Positions 35,397 through 43,870 of a DNA stretch of 51,170 bases are shown in pieces (position 1 is the first letter of the stretch; every line of letters starts with the position of its first letter). The position numbers were made by a program, and so were the translations under genes. A model generated the notes under the pieces. That model ran no database searches. It worked only from the letters and a program-made list of their open reading frames with translations, and had not been told where the DNA came from. Source of the DNA: Sphingobacteriales bacterium (GTDB taxonomy: Bacteria > Bacteroidota > Bacteroidia > Sphingobacteriales > Sphingobacteriaceae); the NCBI GenBank assembly GCA_015654985.1, contig JAATFW010000022.1, positions 1-51,170 of the forward strand. The letters run 5' to 3'.

Positions 35397-35466
35397 TTGA
35401 TACTTGATACTTGATACTTGATACTTGATACTTGATACTCGATACTCGATACTTGATACTTGATAC
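35397..35466 (+). repeat. 7-bp tandem repeat array (TTGATAC x10) upstream of nuoA
   Basis: Ten contiguous heptamers: six TTGATAC, two TCGATAC, two TTGATAC. It ends 15 bp before the nuoA ATG and lies within the likely 5' leader. The unit differs from the CYYYCAA arrays elsewhere in the window but has the same 7-bp period. Confidence 0.92.
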
Positions 35467-35481
35467 TTACTAATTTTTCAC

Positions 35482-36048
35482 ATGGAACAGCTTTCAGAAT
35501 TTGGAAAAGTATTTATATTTCTACTGACAGGGATTTTACTGGTATCCTTTACCCTGTTCCTTTCACATCTGTTAGCACCCAAAAAACCTACCCCTCTTAA
35601 GTTAAGTTCTTACGAGTGCGGAGAGGAACCTACAGGCAATTCATGGCTGCAAATTAATCCCCGTTTTTATGTAATTGCCCTGATTTTTCTGCTTTTCGAC
35701 GTAGAAATGATATTTATTTTTCCATGGGCTACTATTTTCGGACAGAAGGCAATATTAGCGGCTAACCCCCTGTGGGGCTGGATTACTTTAACAGAAATGT
35801 TTGTTTTTGTTGGTATACTGTTACTTGGATTAGTGTATGTATGGCGCCGTGGAGACCTGGAATGGATTAAACCAGAGCAAAAACTCCCGGTAATAAAAAC
35901 GGGCATACCAAAATCAGTTTACGAACGTATTAATAACGATATCTATAAAGTAAGAACATTTATACCGGAGCTCCGTAAAGAGGAACCGGTAGCAGAAAAA
36001 ACAGCGGTTGCAGCAGCAAAACCTGCATTTAAAAGAGTACAAAAATGA
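35482..36048 (+). CDS. nuoA: NADH-quinone oxidoreductase subunit A with C-terminal extension
   Basis: 188 residues; typical NuoA has about 120-150. Three membrane helices (about 9-31, 60-85, 97-118), with the family signature [14 protein letters not shown] (42-55) and [15 protein letters not shown]. Residues after about 125 form a hydrophilic, Ala/Lys/Glu-rich tail ([12 protein letters not shown] to KPAFKRVQK) not needed for the fold. NuoA is a membrane-arm subunit of complex I at the quinone-site junction. Its stop overlaps the nuoB start by 4 bp (ATGA). Confidence 0.93.
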   Translation: MEQLSEFGKVFIFLLTGILLVSFTLFLSHLLAPKKPTPLKLSSYECGEEPTGNSWLQINPRFYVIALIFLLFDVEMIFIFPWATIFGQKAILAANPLWGWITLTEMFVFVGILLLGLVYVWRRGDLEWIKPEQKLPVIKTGIPKSVYERINNDIYKVRTFIPELRKEEPVAEKTAVAAAKPAFKRVQK

Positions 36049-36530
36049 GTCTGGAGAAAATGTCGCAGGACGGTGGAATTATAGTTACAAAACTGGATGA
36101 CTTGCTGAACTGGGCAAGATTATCTTCTTTGTGGCCCGTAAGCTTCGGCATAGCCTGTTGCGCTATAGAAATGATGGGAGCATATTCTTCTAATTTCGAT
36201 CTCGACCGTTTAGGCGTATTTCCGCGCCCTACTCCCCGCCAAAGTGATGTCATCATTATCGCAGGTACTGTCACATTTAAAATGGCCGACCGGATCAAAA
36301 GGCTTTACGAACAAATGCCCGACCCTAAGTATGTTATCTCTATGGGTTCCTGCTCTAACTGCGGAGGTCCGTATTGGCAGCACGGTTATCATGTGGTAAA
36401 AGGCGTTGACAGGGTAATTCCGGTAGATATATATGTTCAGGGCTGTCCCCCCCGTCCTGAAGCCCTCATTGGCGGAATTATCGAACTTCAAAAAAAGATC
36501 CGGGAAGAAAGCCTGCTAAGTTCAAAATAA
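36045..36530 (+). CDS. nuoB: NADH-quinone oxidoreductase subunit B
   Basis: 161 residues. NuoB holds the terminal Fe-S cluster N2 that passes electrons to quinone. The cluster ligands are visible: tandem Cys38-Cys39 in GIACCAIEM, Cys103 in GSCSNCGG and Cys134 in [10 protein letters not shown]. It overlaps nuoA by 4 bp. The next complex I genes, nuoC and nuoD, are not adjacent but 3.4 kb downstream, beyond purK-purE-yqgE-pdxH. Confidence 0.97.
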   Translation: MSLEKMSQDGGIIVTKLDDLLNWARLSSLWPVSFGIACCAIEMMGAYSSNFDLDRLGVFPRPTPRQSDVIIIAGTVTFKMADRIKRLYEQMPDPKYVISMGSCSNCGGPYWQHGYHVVKGVDRVIPVDIYVQGCPPRPEALIGGIIELQKKIREESLLSSK

Positions 36531-36622
36531 ATCAGGCATCCAAAAAGTGCCCTGCACCGGAATATTAAATATCTTACTGTTTAATACTCCTTCCGGAACA
36601 ACGTTGCCTCGGCCCATAAACT

Positions 36623-36705
36623 ATACAACACATTTCCAACTCTATGATTATCAGCTATAAAAGTGTGTTGTATATCTAAATCAATTTTTGTTAAATCGCT
36701 GGAAA
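36623..36705. repeat. Dispersed palindromic element, copy 1
   Basis: An 83-bp sequence nearly identical to 49825-49908. It has a perfect 10-bp inverted repeat ATACAACACA (36623-36632) / TGTGTTGTAT (36664-36673), a shared loop containing ATGATTATCA, and a shared tail TAAATCAATTTTT and AAATCGCTGGAAA. At its 3' end the CCCGCAA/CCTTCAA heptamer array begins at exactly the same position in both copies. It lies between nuoB and purK. Confidence 0.85.
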
Positions 36706-36782
36706 CCCGCAACCTTCAACCCGCAACCTTCAACCTTCAACCCGCAACCTTCAACCCGCAACCTTCAACCCGCAACCCGCAA
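36706..36782 (+). repeat. 7-bp tandem repeat array (CCCGCAA/CCTTCAA x11) upstream of purK
   Basis: Eleven contiguous heptamers alternate between CCCGCAA (six) and CCTTCAA (five). The array is fused to the 3' end of dispersed element copy 1 and ends 43 bp before the purK ATG. Confidence 0.92.
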
Positions 36783-36825
36783 CCAAAATTAGTTTTTCTC
36801 ACAGAATTCAATTAAACTTGCACCA

Positions 36826-37965
36826 ATGAAAGCATTTTATGGTGACTTGCGCGTAGGCGTTCTTGGCGGTGGCCAGCTTGGACGAATGCTGATACAGGAA
36901 GCAATAAATTATAATGTAAGTATTCGCGTGCTGGATCCCGATCCCGATGCTCCCTGTAAAAACCTATGCGATAAGTTTGTTAAAGGTTCATTAACTGATT
37001 ATGAGACCGTTTACAACTTCGGTAAGCAAGCTGATTTGCTTACTATAGAAATTGAGAAGGTTAATGTTGATGCTCTGCAAAAACTTGAAGAAGAAGGGGT
37101 GTTGATCTATCCTCAGCCACGTGTTATCCGTTTAATTCAGGACAAGGGCCTTCAGAAAGAGTTCTTTAAACAGCATGGATTCCCTACCGCCCCTTTTCAG
37201 CTTGTTTCTTCCAGGGAAGCACTCAAAAACGTCGCATTGAATTATCCGTTTGTACAAAAGCTCAGGAAGGACGGATATGATGGCCGGGGCGTCTTTAAGT
37301 TAAGATCATCTGAAGATATTCCACAAGCTTTCGACGCCTCCTGCATAATAGAAGAATGGATCGACTTTGAGAAAGAAATAGCTGTGATTGTTGCCCGTAA
37401 CGAGAATGGCGAAATAAAGGCCTTCCCTTGTGTTGAGATGGAATTCAATCCTGATGCTAATCTCGTGGAGTTTTTGATCTCTCCCTCTACTTTACCGTTG
37501 AACATACAGACGAATGCAGAACACCTGGCAATCGAAATTGCCACCGCCCTTAAAATTACCGGTTTACTTGCAGTTGAAATGTTTCTGACTAAAGACGGGC
37601 GTATTCTGGTAAACGAACTTGCCCCCCGCCCTCACAACAGCGGACATCAGACTATTGAAGGAAATTATGTTTCGCAGTTTGAACAGCATTTACGGGCTAT
37701 TTTCAATCTTCCGTTAGGTGATATCCGCCCTGTTACAAATGCTGTGATGATCAACCTGCTTGGTGAAAAAGGATTTGAAGGCCCTGCGGTATATGAAGGA
37801 CTGGAGGAAATACTCAGGCTTGACGGTATATACGTTCATCTGTATGGGAAAAAATTCACTAAACCCTACCGGAAAATGGGCCATGTTACCATTATCGATG
37901 ATGTCAGGGAAAAAGCTATTGAGAAAGCACGCTTAGTACAGGAAACGGTAAAGGTGAAGGCTTAA
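36826..37965 (+). CDS. purK: N5-carboxyaminoimidazole ribonucleotide synthase
   Basis: 379 residues. This ATP-grasp enzyme makes N5-CAIR from AIR, bicarbonate and ATP in purine synthesis. Visible features: GVLGGGQLGRMLIQEA (12-27), KLRKDGYDGRGVFKL (ATP-binding loop), IIEEWIDFEKEIAVIVARN, VEMFLTKDGRILVNELAPRPHNSGHQT. TAAACTTG, one mismatch from TAnnTTTG, ends 5 nt before the ATG. purE follows after 107 bp that include another heptamer array. Confidence 0.96.
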   Translation: MKAFYGDLRVGVLGGGQLGRMLIQEAINYNVSIRVLDPDPDAPCKNLCDKFVKGSLTDYETVYNFGKQADLLTIEIEKVNVDALQKLEEEGVLIYPQPRVIRLIQDKGLQKEFFKQHGFPTAPFQLVSSREALKNVALNYPFVQKLRKDGYDGRGVFKLRSSEDIPQAFDASCIIEEWIDFEKEIAVIVARNENGEIKAFPCVEMEFNPDANLVEFLISPSTLPLNIQTNAEHLAIEIATALKITGLLAVEMFLTKDGRILVNELAPRPHNSGHQTIEGNYVSQFEQHLRAIFNLPLGDIRPVTNAVMINLLGEKGFEGPAVYEGLEEILRLDGIYVHLYGKKFTKPYRKMGHVTIIDDVREKAIEKARLVQETVKVKA

Positions 37966-37996
37966 AGGTTAAAAGTTAAAAGTTGAAGGTTGAAAG
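37962..37996 (-). repeat. 7-bp tandem repeat array, inverted orientation, at the end of purK
   Basis: Five heptamers read on the minus strand as CTTTCAA, CCTTCAA, CTTTTAA, CTTTTAA, CCTTTAA. They begin at the purK stop codon and lie between purK and purE. Orientation is opposite to the arrays before smpB and purK. Confidence 0.75.
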
Positions 37997-38072
37997 ATAT
38001 ATAAGTCGGGGGCCATTGCTTTAAGAAAAAGAGTACGGGTTCAACAACTAATCACAACATACAAATATAATA

Positions 38073-38555
38073 ATGAAAGTAGGCATCATAATGGGCAGCA
38101 AATCCGATTTACCAGTAATGCAGGATGCCGCCGATATTTTGAAGGAAATGGAAGTCCCATATGAAATAACAATTGTTTCTGCCCATAGAACTCCTGAAAG
38201 AATGTTCAATTACGCAAAAACTGCAGAAGAACGCGGGCTCAGGGTAATTATCGCAGGAGCCGGAGGCGCAGCGCACTTGCCCGGCATGATTGCTTCATTA
38301 ACCCATTTACCGGTAATAGGCGTACCTGTGAAGTCCTCTAATTCGATTGATGGCTGGGATTCAATACTCTCTATACTTCAAATGCCGAATGGTATTCCGG
38401 TAGCTACAGTAGCTTTAAATGCTGCTAAGAACGCAGGTATTCTTGCAGCTCAGATCTTAGGTACCTCAAACGAAGTGATAAGCACACGCCTTAAAGCATA
38501 TAAAGAAGACCTTAAGCAAAAAGTAGAAGAAGCTGCCAGGGAAATGGAATCGTAA
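38073..38555 (+). CDS. purE: N5-carboxyaminoimidazole ribonucleotide mutase
   Basis: 160 residues, class I PurE size. It converts N5-CAIR from PurK to CAIR. Motifs: [12 protein letters not shown] (6-17), [11 protein letters not shown] with the catalytic His, [17 protein letters not shown], and [22 protein letters not shown]. Presence of PurK next door agrees with the two-step bacterial route. Convergent with yqgE. Confidence 0.97.
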   Translation: MKVGIIMGSKSDLPVMQDAADILKEMEVPYEITIVSAHRTPERMFNYAKTAEERGLRVIIAGAGGAAHLPGMIASLTHLPVIGVPVKSSNSIDGWDSILSILQMPNGIPVATVALNAAKNAGILAAQILGTSNEVISTRLKAYKEDLKQKVEEAAREMES

Positions 38556-38575
38556 TTTCATCTCCACCCTTCAAC

Positions 38576-39139
38576 CTAATTCCACATCGGATTTTCAGGA
38601 AAGTTAACAATATGCGCATATTTAGGGCCAAGCCCTGCCACAATATCCTTCCACAGATTTCCTTCTTCATCTGAAAAAATAAGATCAGGATTATACTGGT
38701 TGGTTACAAGCCACGAATTCTGATCTAACTCTCTTAAGAGCTGCCCGTTATCCCAACCAGAATATCCGATAAAAAACCTGACTTCGTTCTTCATAACCTG
38801 ATTATTGCCTATAAGCAGCTTTAAGGTTTCAAAGTTTCCTCCCCAGTATATGCCCTTAGCTATCTCCTCTCCACTGTTCATCCGGTCATAGCAACAATGA
38901 AGAAAGTGCAGCGAATCATTACCAACTGGTCCGCCTATATAAATTGGGAAAGCAGCATCCTGTAATTCCGGCACAATATCACTTAGTACAAAATCGCTTT
39001 TCTGATTTAATACGTAACCAATTGAACCTTCATCCTTATGTTCGGCAAGCAATACTACCGACCTTTTAAAGTGAGGGTCGAGCATAAATGGCTCTGAAAT
39101 AAGCAAACTTGCTGTCCTGGGTTGAACTTCATTTAACAT
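38576..39139 (-). CDS. yqgE: YqgE/AlgH family protein
   Basis: 187 residues. Family signature LLISEPFMLDPHFKRSVVLLAEH near the N-terminus (LLISEPFML and FKRSVVLLAEH), then GSIGYVLNQ, IYIGGPVGNDSLHFLH, FFIGYSGWDNGQLLREL. The family's biochemical role is not settled. It is the only minus-strand gene within the nuoA-nuoD region and is convergent to purE and divergent from pdxH. Confidence 0.93.
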   Translation of the reverse strand: MLNEVQPRTASLLISEPFMLDPHFKRSVVLLAEHKDEGSIGYVLNQKSDFVLSDIVPELQDAAFPIYIGGPVGNDSLHFLHCCYDRMNSGEEIAKGIYWGGNFETLKLLIGNNQVMKNEVRFFIGYSGWDNGQLLRELDQNSWLVTNQYNPDLIFSDEEGNLWKDIVAGLGPKYAHIVNFPENPMWN

Positions 39140-39218
39140 ATACTCATAACAATACGTGTAAGTTATATGTTTTTACATTCATTTGAATGTATTTATTATT
39201 AATGATTTTTACAATTAG

Positions 39219-39226
39219 TAAGTTTG
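39219..39226 (+). promoter_or_regulatory. -7 element TAAGTTTG of pdxH-nuoC-nuoD
   Basis: A full TAnnTTTG match ending 7 nt before the ATG at 39234. It would drive pdxH and, by the tight spacing downstream, nuoC and nuoD. This implies a promoter for nuoCD separate from that of nuoAB. Confidence 0.5.
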
Positions 39227-39233
39227 CAGCAAC

Positions 39234-39887
39234 ATGATGTTAAATAACGAAACTATCCAGAACCTCCGGCAGGAGTATAAAGCCGCCACTCTGTCTGAAA
39301 AAGAAGTAGCCTCCGATCCCATTAGTCAGTTTTCAAAATGGTTTTCTGAAGCCATGGCTTCAGGCTTAACAGAACCAAATGCAATGACGCTTGCCACAGC
39401 AACTGCTGAAGGAAAGCCATCAGCAAGAATTATGCTCCTTAAGGGATTTGAGGAAAGAGGGTTTATCTTTTACACTAATTATCTCAGCCGGAAGGGCCAG
39501 GAAATTACAAAAAATCCTTATGCTTCGTTAGTCTTCTTCTGGCAGGAGTTAGAGCGTCAGGTGCGAATCGAGGGAACGCTCGAAAAGCTCGATGAAAAGG
39601 AATCAGAACAATATTTCCATTCACGTCCGCGCGGAAGTCAGATAGGTGCCCATGCATCTCCCCAAAGCAGGGAAATAGAAGGCAGAGATGTATTACAAAA
39701 GAATTTACAGCAACTTGAAGAGAAATATAAAGGGGATCTGCAGATACCTAAACCCCCGCATTGGGGAGGGTACGTTGTTAAACCTTCTTACGTTGAGTTC
39801 TGGCAGGGCGGGCAGGGAAGACTGCATGACCGTATCGCTTACCGTCTTGAAAATAACCTGTGGAAAATAATACGATTAGCTCCTTAA
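39234..39887 (+). CDS. pdxH: Pyridoxamine 5'-phosphate oxidase
   Basis: 217 residues. The FMN enzyme that oxidises PNP/PMP to pyridoxal 5'-phosphate. Motifs: EPNAMTLATATAEGKPSARI, then FIFYTNYLSRKGQE, FFWQELERQVRIEG, SRPRGSQIGAHASPQS and the C-terminal VEFWQGGQGRLHDRIAYR. A second in-frame ATG at 39237 is equally possible as start. nuoC begins 1 bp after its stop, so pdxH and nuoC are cotranscribed. Confidence 0.95.
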   Translation: MMLNNETIQNLRQEYKAATLSEKEVASDPISQFSKWFSEAMASGLTEPNAMTLATATAEGKPSARIMLLKGFEERGFIFYTNYLSRKGQEITKNPYASLVFFWQELERQVRIEGTLEKLDEKESEQYFHSRPRGSQIGAHASPQSREIEGRDVLQKNLQQLEEKYKGDLQIPKPPHWGGYVVKPSYVEFWQGGQGRLHDRIAYRLENNLWKIIRLAP

Positions 39888-39888
39888 C

Positions 39889-40386
39889 ATGAGTTTTGAA
39901 GAGATAAAAGAACTGATCGCCCGTAAGTTCGGAGAAAATGCCATTGCCGGTGAAGAGCATACGGGGCTCCAGCCTGCATTGCAGATAAAGCCTGATATCA
40001 TTGCAGAGGTTTGCATGGAACTGCGCGATAATGAACAAACATATTTCGATATGCTTTCATGCCTGTCTGGTGTAGATTACGGAGTAGAAGAAAACATGTT
40101 TGGAGTAATTTATAATCTCGCATCTATTCCAAATAAAACACAACTTACTCTTAAGGTGAAAAAATACCACGACCGTAGCCGCGAAGAACTTCCCTCGTTC
40201 CCTACCGTTAGTTCTGTATGGAGAACAGCCGACTGGCACGAACGGGAAGCATACGATTTAATGGGTATCTGGTTTGATGGGCATCCTGACCTGCGCCGTA
40301 TTCTTCTCCCCGATGATTGGGAAGGATATCCTTTGAGAAAGGATTATCAGGTACAGGAATATTATCATGGAATTAAGGTAAATTAA
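39889..40386 (+). CDS. nuoC: NADH-quinone oxidoreductase subunit C
   Basis: 165 residues, peripheral-arm complex I subunit (30-kDa family). The family core is [20 protein letters not shown], then [25 protein letters not shown] near the C-terminus ([12 protein letters not shown] and GYPLRKDY). Separate from NuoD, not a CD fusion. It starts 1 bp after pdxH and is followed by nuoD after 26 bp. Confidence 0.95.
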   Translation: MSFEEIKELIARKFGENAIAGEEHTGLQPALQIKPDIIAEVCMELRDNEQTYFDMLSCLSGVDYGVEENMFGVIYNLASIPNKTQLTLKVKKYHDRSREELPSFPTVSSVWRTADWHEREAYDLMGIWFDGHPDLRRILLPDDWEGYPLRKDYQVQEYYHGIKVN

Positions 40387-40412
40387 CCTGCTATCCTCAT
40401 AGCGAATCAATA

Positions 40413-41597
40413 ATGAAGAATATAGCACCAACTCGGTACGAACAGTTAATTGCAGAAGCGCAATCAACGGAGATGATCCTTAATATAGGGCCTCAGCATC
40501 CCTCCACTCACGGAGTTCTGCGTCTTGAAGTGATCACCGACGGGGAAATTGTAAGGGAAGTGATACCACATGTCGGATATCTTCACCGCTGCTTTGAAAA
40601 ACATGCCGAAAACCTCACATACCAGCAGACCATTCCTTTCACCGACAGGATGGATTATCTTGCCTCGATGAACAACAGCCATGCCTGGGTAATGGGAGTT
40701 GAACGGATGCTTGGTATTGACAAAGAAATCCCCAAAAGGATAGAATATATCAGGGTATTGGTTTGCGAATTAAACCGTATCGGCTCTCACCTGATCGCTC
40801 TTGGAACCTACGGCATTGATATCGGCGCATTTACCCCTTTCCTGTGGTGTTTTAGAGATCGTGAGCATATCATGAATATGCTTGAATGGGCATCCGGTTC
40901 CCGCCTGCTTTATAATTATATCTGGGTGGGAGGCCTTTTTTATGATCTTCCTGTTGGATTTGAAGAACGTTGCCGGGAGTTTGTAAACTACTTCCGTCCA
41001 AAGATGGCAGAACTTAATGAGTTATTAACAGATAATCAGATCTTCATCTCCCGGACCGCCAATGTTGGTGTTCTCCCTCTTGATGTAGCAATCAATTATG
41101 GTTGCTCGGGACCAATGCTCAGGGCCTCGGGATTGAAATGGGACCTTCGCCGCGTTGACGAATATTCTGTTTATCCCGAAATTGAATTTGACATTCCTGC
41201 GGGCAAAGGAGAAATGGGAACAACCGGAGATTGCTGGGACCGGTTTAAGGTACGTATAGACGAAATAGAACAATCAGTGCATATTATTGAACAATGCCTT
41301 GACCGCCTTCAAAGCGACCTGAAAAGAACATCAGATTTTGATCCACGGGCCAGGCTCCCTAAAAAGATTATCCCTAAAGCCCAGGACTTTTATCTGCGTG
41401 CAGAAAGTCCCAGAGGCGAACTGGGCTATTATTTCATTACCGACGGTAAAACCGAGATTCCTAAAAGGGTTAAGGCCAGGGCTCCAAGTTTTCATAATTT
41501 ATCTGTTATTTCAGAGATCTCCAGGGGAGTTCTGATTGCCGATCTGATTGCCATTATCGGATCTGTAGATATTGTATTGGGAGAAGTTGACCGCTAA
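40413..41597 (+). CDS. nuoD: NADH-quinone oxidoreductase subunit D
   Basis: 394 residues, 49-kDa family subunit that forms the quinone site with NuoB. Signature [17 protein letters not shown] is near residue 25, then [32 protein letters not shown] and the C-terminal [35 protein letters not shown] ([10 protein letters not shown] and [11 protein letters not shown]). Followed by a strong terminator, so nuoE-N are not part of this transcript and must be elsewhere in the genome. Confidence 0.97.
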   Translation: MKNIAPTRYEQLIAEAQSTEMILNIGPQHPSTHGVLRLEVITDGEIVREVIPHVGYLHRCFEKHAENLTYQQTIPFTDRMDYLASMNNSHAWVMGVERMLGIDKEIPKRIEYIRVLVCELNRIGSHLIALGTYGIDIGAFTPFLWCFRDREHIMNMLEWASGSRLLYNYIWVGGLFYDLPVGFEERCREFVNYFRPKMAELNELLTDNQIFISRTANVGVLPLDVAINYGCSGPMLRASGLKWDLRRVDEYSVYPEIEFDIPAGKGEMGTTGDCWDRFKVRIDEIEQSVHIIEQCLDRLQSDLKRTSDFDPRARLPKKIIPKAQDFYLRAESPRGELGYYFITDGKTEIPKRVKARAPSFHNLSVISEISRGVLIADLIAIIGSVDIVLGEVDR

Positions 41598-41688
41598 ATA
41601 AAACCGCATGATCAAAAGCTCACAAACGGATATGAAAGTGCTTGGCAGGGTCTTTGCAGCCTTTAAAAAAACAAACACACTTTTACAT

Positions 41689-41717
41689 AAAAAAGGCCCG
41701 GTTGACGGGCCTTTTTT
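41689..41717. terminator. Bidirectional intrinsic terminator between nuoD and the protease gene
   Basis: AAAAAAGGCCCG (41689-41700) / CGGGCCTTTTTT (41706-41717): a perfect 12-bp stem with a 5-nt loop, A run before and T run after. It serves nuoD on plus and the convergent protease gene on minus. Confidence 0.93.
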
Positions 41718-41736
41718 ACAACACTCAAACTAATAA

Positions 41737-42834
41737 TCAATATACCTTAACCATATATATGTAATTCTGAATCTTCTTGATCTGATCCTTACGGCTCAGA
41801 TTTGCCAGAGTATTCTTGCTGTTCAAAATTAATTTTTTGTCAAGCGACTCTTTAGGTATCGATTCTATTGCCTCCAGTAAATAGCCCGACTTAATAGCAA
41901 AAGAAGCTCCGTCGGTATTGGATGACTTGCCTTTTATAACCCCGATGATATTCCCTTTACTGTCCAGCAAAGGGCCACCGCTGCTACCCGGATTAACAGA
42001 GATATCAACCTGGTATTCAGTTGTATCGCCAGAATGTCCGGTCTTCGAACTCAAATATCCTTTAGTGTAAACAGGATCATCCTTTGGAAAACCATATGTA
42101 AACACATCTTCGCCAAGATCAGCAATAGACCTTTTGAAGCCATAAGGCAGCGGCTTCAATGATTTAAATCCGGGATCTGTAACTTTTAAAACAGCAATAT
42201 CATAAGCCGGATAACTGTAAATCGTCACCGCTTTATACAAATCGCCGTCAGTATTCTGAATATAAACAGAATCGGCATCTCTGACTACATGATAATTTGT
42301 AATTACATAACCGTCTGTTGTCAACGCAAATCCGGTGCCTCCAAACATAGCAGGATCAGCAGGAATTTTTGACGATGCCTTGATATTTTTTAATATCTCA
42401 TTCTTAGACCGCTGTACCTTATTATTTATTTCCCGGCTCATCTCCCTGCGAAGGGCGATATTGTCAGAATGAATAGCACTGGTCTTCGCAAAAAAACCTG
42501 TGGAGAATAACGTTGCAAACACAGCTAAAACCGCTACAGACGCGGCAACTGCGGCATTGATACGATATTTAGCCCACAAAATCCTCACTAAAGCAGATAA
42601 AGGCATCACTTCCGTTCTCAGGGAAGCCACATCAAGGCGTTCATGAATAGCATTCATTTCAGATACTAACTTTCTGTGCTCTCCATATTCTTTTATCTGA
42701 TTCAGAAAATTCTCATGGGCTACCACCTTCTGATCCAGTAACGGATCGGAAACCCTCAGAGCCTCAAAATCTCTCAGCTCTTCGGTAGTCATCTTACCCT
42801 TTAAATACAACTCTATTTGTTCTGTCAATTCCAT
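41737..42834 (-). CDS. Anti-sigma-like domain fused to membrane-anchored trypsin-like (S1C) protease
   Basis: 365 residues. Residues 1-80 (IELYLKGKMTTEELRDFEA, then VSDPLLDQKVVAHENFL) look like the cytoplasmic helical part of ECF anti-sigma factors, without zinc-binding Cys. One membrane helix covers about 92-114. The periplasmic part is a trypsin-like fold with the complete triad His182 (TNYHVV), Asp212 (AYDIAVLKV) and Ser285 (NPGSSGGPLL). No PDZ domain is present. It lies 21 bp downstream of an ECF sigma factor gene on the same strand. This suggests an anti-sigma factor that carries its own periplasmic protease or sensor. Domain calls are recognition; the mechanism is inference. Confidence 0.8.
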   Translation of the reverse strand: MELTEQIELYLKGKMTTEELRDFEALRVSDPLLDQKVVAHENFLNQIKEYGEHRKLVSEMNAIHERLDVASLRTEVMPLSALVRILWAKYRINAAVAASVAVLAVFATLFSTGFFAKTSAIHSDNIALRREMSREINNKVQRSKNEILKNIKASSKIPADPAMFGGTGFALTTDGYVITNYHVVRDADSVYIQNTDGDLYKAVTIYSYPAYDIAVLKVTDPGFKSLKPLPYGFKRSIADLGEDVFTYGFPKDDPVYTKGYLSSKTGHSGDTTEYQVDISVNPGSSGGPLLDSKGNIIGVIKGKSSNTDGASFAIKSGYLLEAIESIPKESLDKKLILNSKNTLANLSRKDQIKKIQNYIYMVKVY

Positions 42835-42855
42835 TTCCTAAACTCTCCGGTTCTC

Positions 42856-43422
42856 TTATGTCTGAAAAAATATTTTTTTCAGACGTTGCAAACACTTGTA
42901 CTTTTGGTTCTTTGCATTATCAGCATTAGTATAACCAAATTTAATGCAGATCTCCTGCATTGATTTATTATTAATGTAAAAATCCTCTATAATCGTCTTG
43001 CATGGTTCCCCTAAACGACCCAGTGCCGCTTCCATCTGCCTTAACTGTTTGTCCTTCTCCTCGTGCTGTTCAATATCCTCCTCAACAGGTAACGTTTCTT
43101 CAAAATCCTGTAAACTTCCCGAATTACGGCTTTTATAACTGAGACGCTTTAACCATAATCTCCTGCAGACCGAATAAATAAACGTTTTTAATTTACTGCT
43201 CAGTTCAAAATTTCCACTCTTGACCTTATTATAAAGAACGATTACAGATTCCTGAAAAACATCCTTGGCATCATCCTCTGTCCCGTTATTCATTACAACA
43301 AGTTGCAATATCATTGGGAAGTATGCCTTATACAATTTTTCAAGGATATCTTTTGAGCCATTAAGAATCCCTAATATAACTTCACTATCAGTTGGTTCTG
43401 ACCTTTTTATCTCCCTGCTCAC
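42856..43422 (-). CDS. ECF-type RNA polymerase sigma-70 factor
   Basis: 188 residues. Sigma region 2 spans about 25-95 (KLYKAYFPMILQLVVMN, DDAKDVFQESVIVLYNKV, KLKTFIYSVCRRLWLKRL) and region 4 about 125-180 (QMEAALGRLGEPCKTIIEDFY, then NNKSMQEICIKFGYTNADNAKNQKYKCLQRLK). An acidic insert (ETLPVEEDIEQHEEKD) separates them. It is the first gene of a pair with the anti-sigma-like protease fusion, which probably holds it at the membrane until a signal arrives. Divergently placed are two tiny lipoprotein genes that may be targets. Confidence 0.93.
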   Translation of the reverse strand: MSREIKRSEPTDSEVILGILNGSKDILEKLYKAYFPMILQLVVMNNGTEDDAKDVFQESVIVLYNKVKSGNFELSSKLKTFIYSVCRRLWLKRLSYKSRNSGSLQDFEETLPVEEDIEQHEEKDKQLRQMEAALGRLGEPCKTIIEDFYINNKSMQEICIKFGYTNADNAKNQKYKCLQRLKKIFFQT

Positions 43423-43572
43423 TATTTATACGATATTATAAAATTTGTAACCCAATGATAGGGAAAATTTATTTTAAAAAAATAATTCAATTACCGGGTT
43501 ACTTTTCCTGATACGAAGTATTAACCTTAAAATTAATTAGTATTTGTTTAATCATTAAACTTTAACCCAGAA

Positions 43573-43767
43573 ATGAAAAATCTGTTTAAATTCGGTTTCT
43601 TAGCATTAGCTATCTCTTTATCAGTTGCATCATGTAGCTCTAACAAAACTGGAAGCTCTACTGATTCAACTTCAGTTGATTCGACTGCTACAACTGATAC
43701 AACAATGTTGACTGACACTGCTGCTACAGGCGATTCTGTTGCTACAGACACTACTAGTGTAAGATAA
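43573..43767 (+). CDS. Tiny Ser/Thr/Asp-rich lipoprotein 1
   Basis: 64 residues. The lipoprotein signal MKNLFKFGFLALAISLSVASC gives Cys21, so only 43 residues remain after cleavage. These are almost entirely Ser, Thr, Asp, Ala and Val (TDSTSVDSTATTDTT), a low-complexity linker-like sequence. It has its own terminator 17 bp downstream. A paralogue follows directly. Divergent from the ECF sigma gene. I know no function; an abundant small surface or periplasmic lipoprotein is plausible. Confidence 0.8.
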   Translation: MKNLFKFGFLALAISLSVASCSSNKTGSSTDSTSVDSTATTDTTMLTDTAATGDSVATDTTSVR

Positions 43768-43783
43768 TATCGGGTGTTGTTAT

Positions 43784-43820
43784 AAAAAAGCTGCTCTTTT
43801 TTTTCAGAGTAGCTTTTTTT
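43784..43820 (+). terminator. Intrinsic terminator after lipoprotein 1
   Basis: AAAAAAGCTGCTCT / AGAGTAGCTTTTTT, 14-bp stem with one G-T pair, 8-nt loop, ending in a T run. Confidence 0.88.
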
Positions 43821-43870
43821 GTGGGTTACCTCTTTTAATTAATTGTATTAACATTTAAAATATATAAAAA

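Noticed and set aside
35397..36782. Possible CRISPR arrays
   Set aside because: The repeat units are 7 bp and contiguous, without unique spacers, and no cas genes are present.
41609..41734. 41-codon plus-strand frame after nuoD (MIKSSQTDMK...)
   Set aside because: It runs straight through the bidirectional terminator and resembles nothing known; the frame is most likely accidental.
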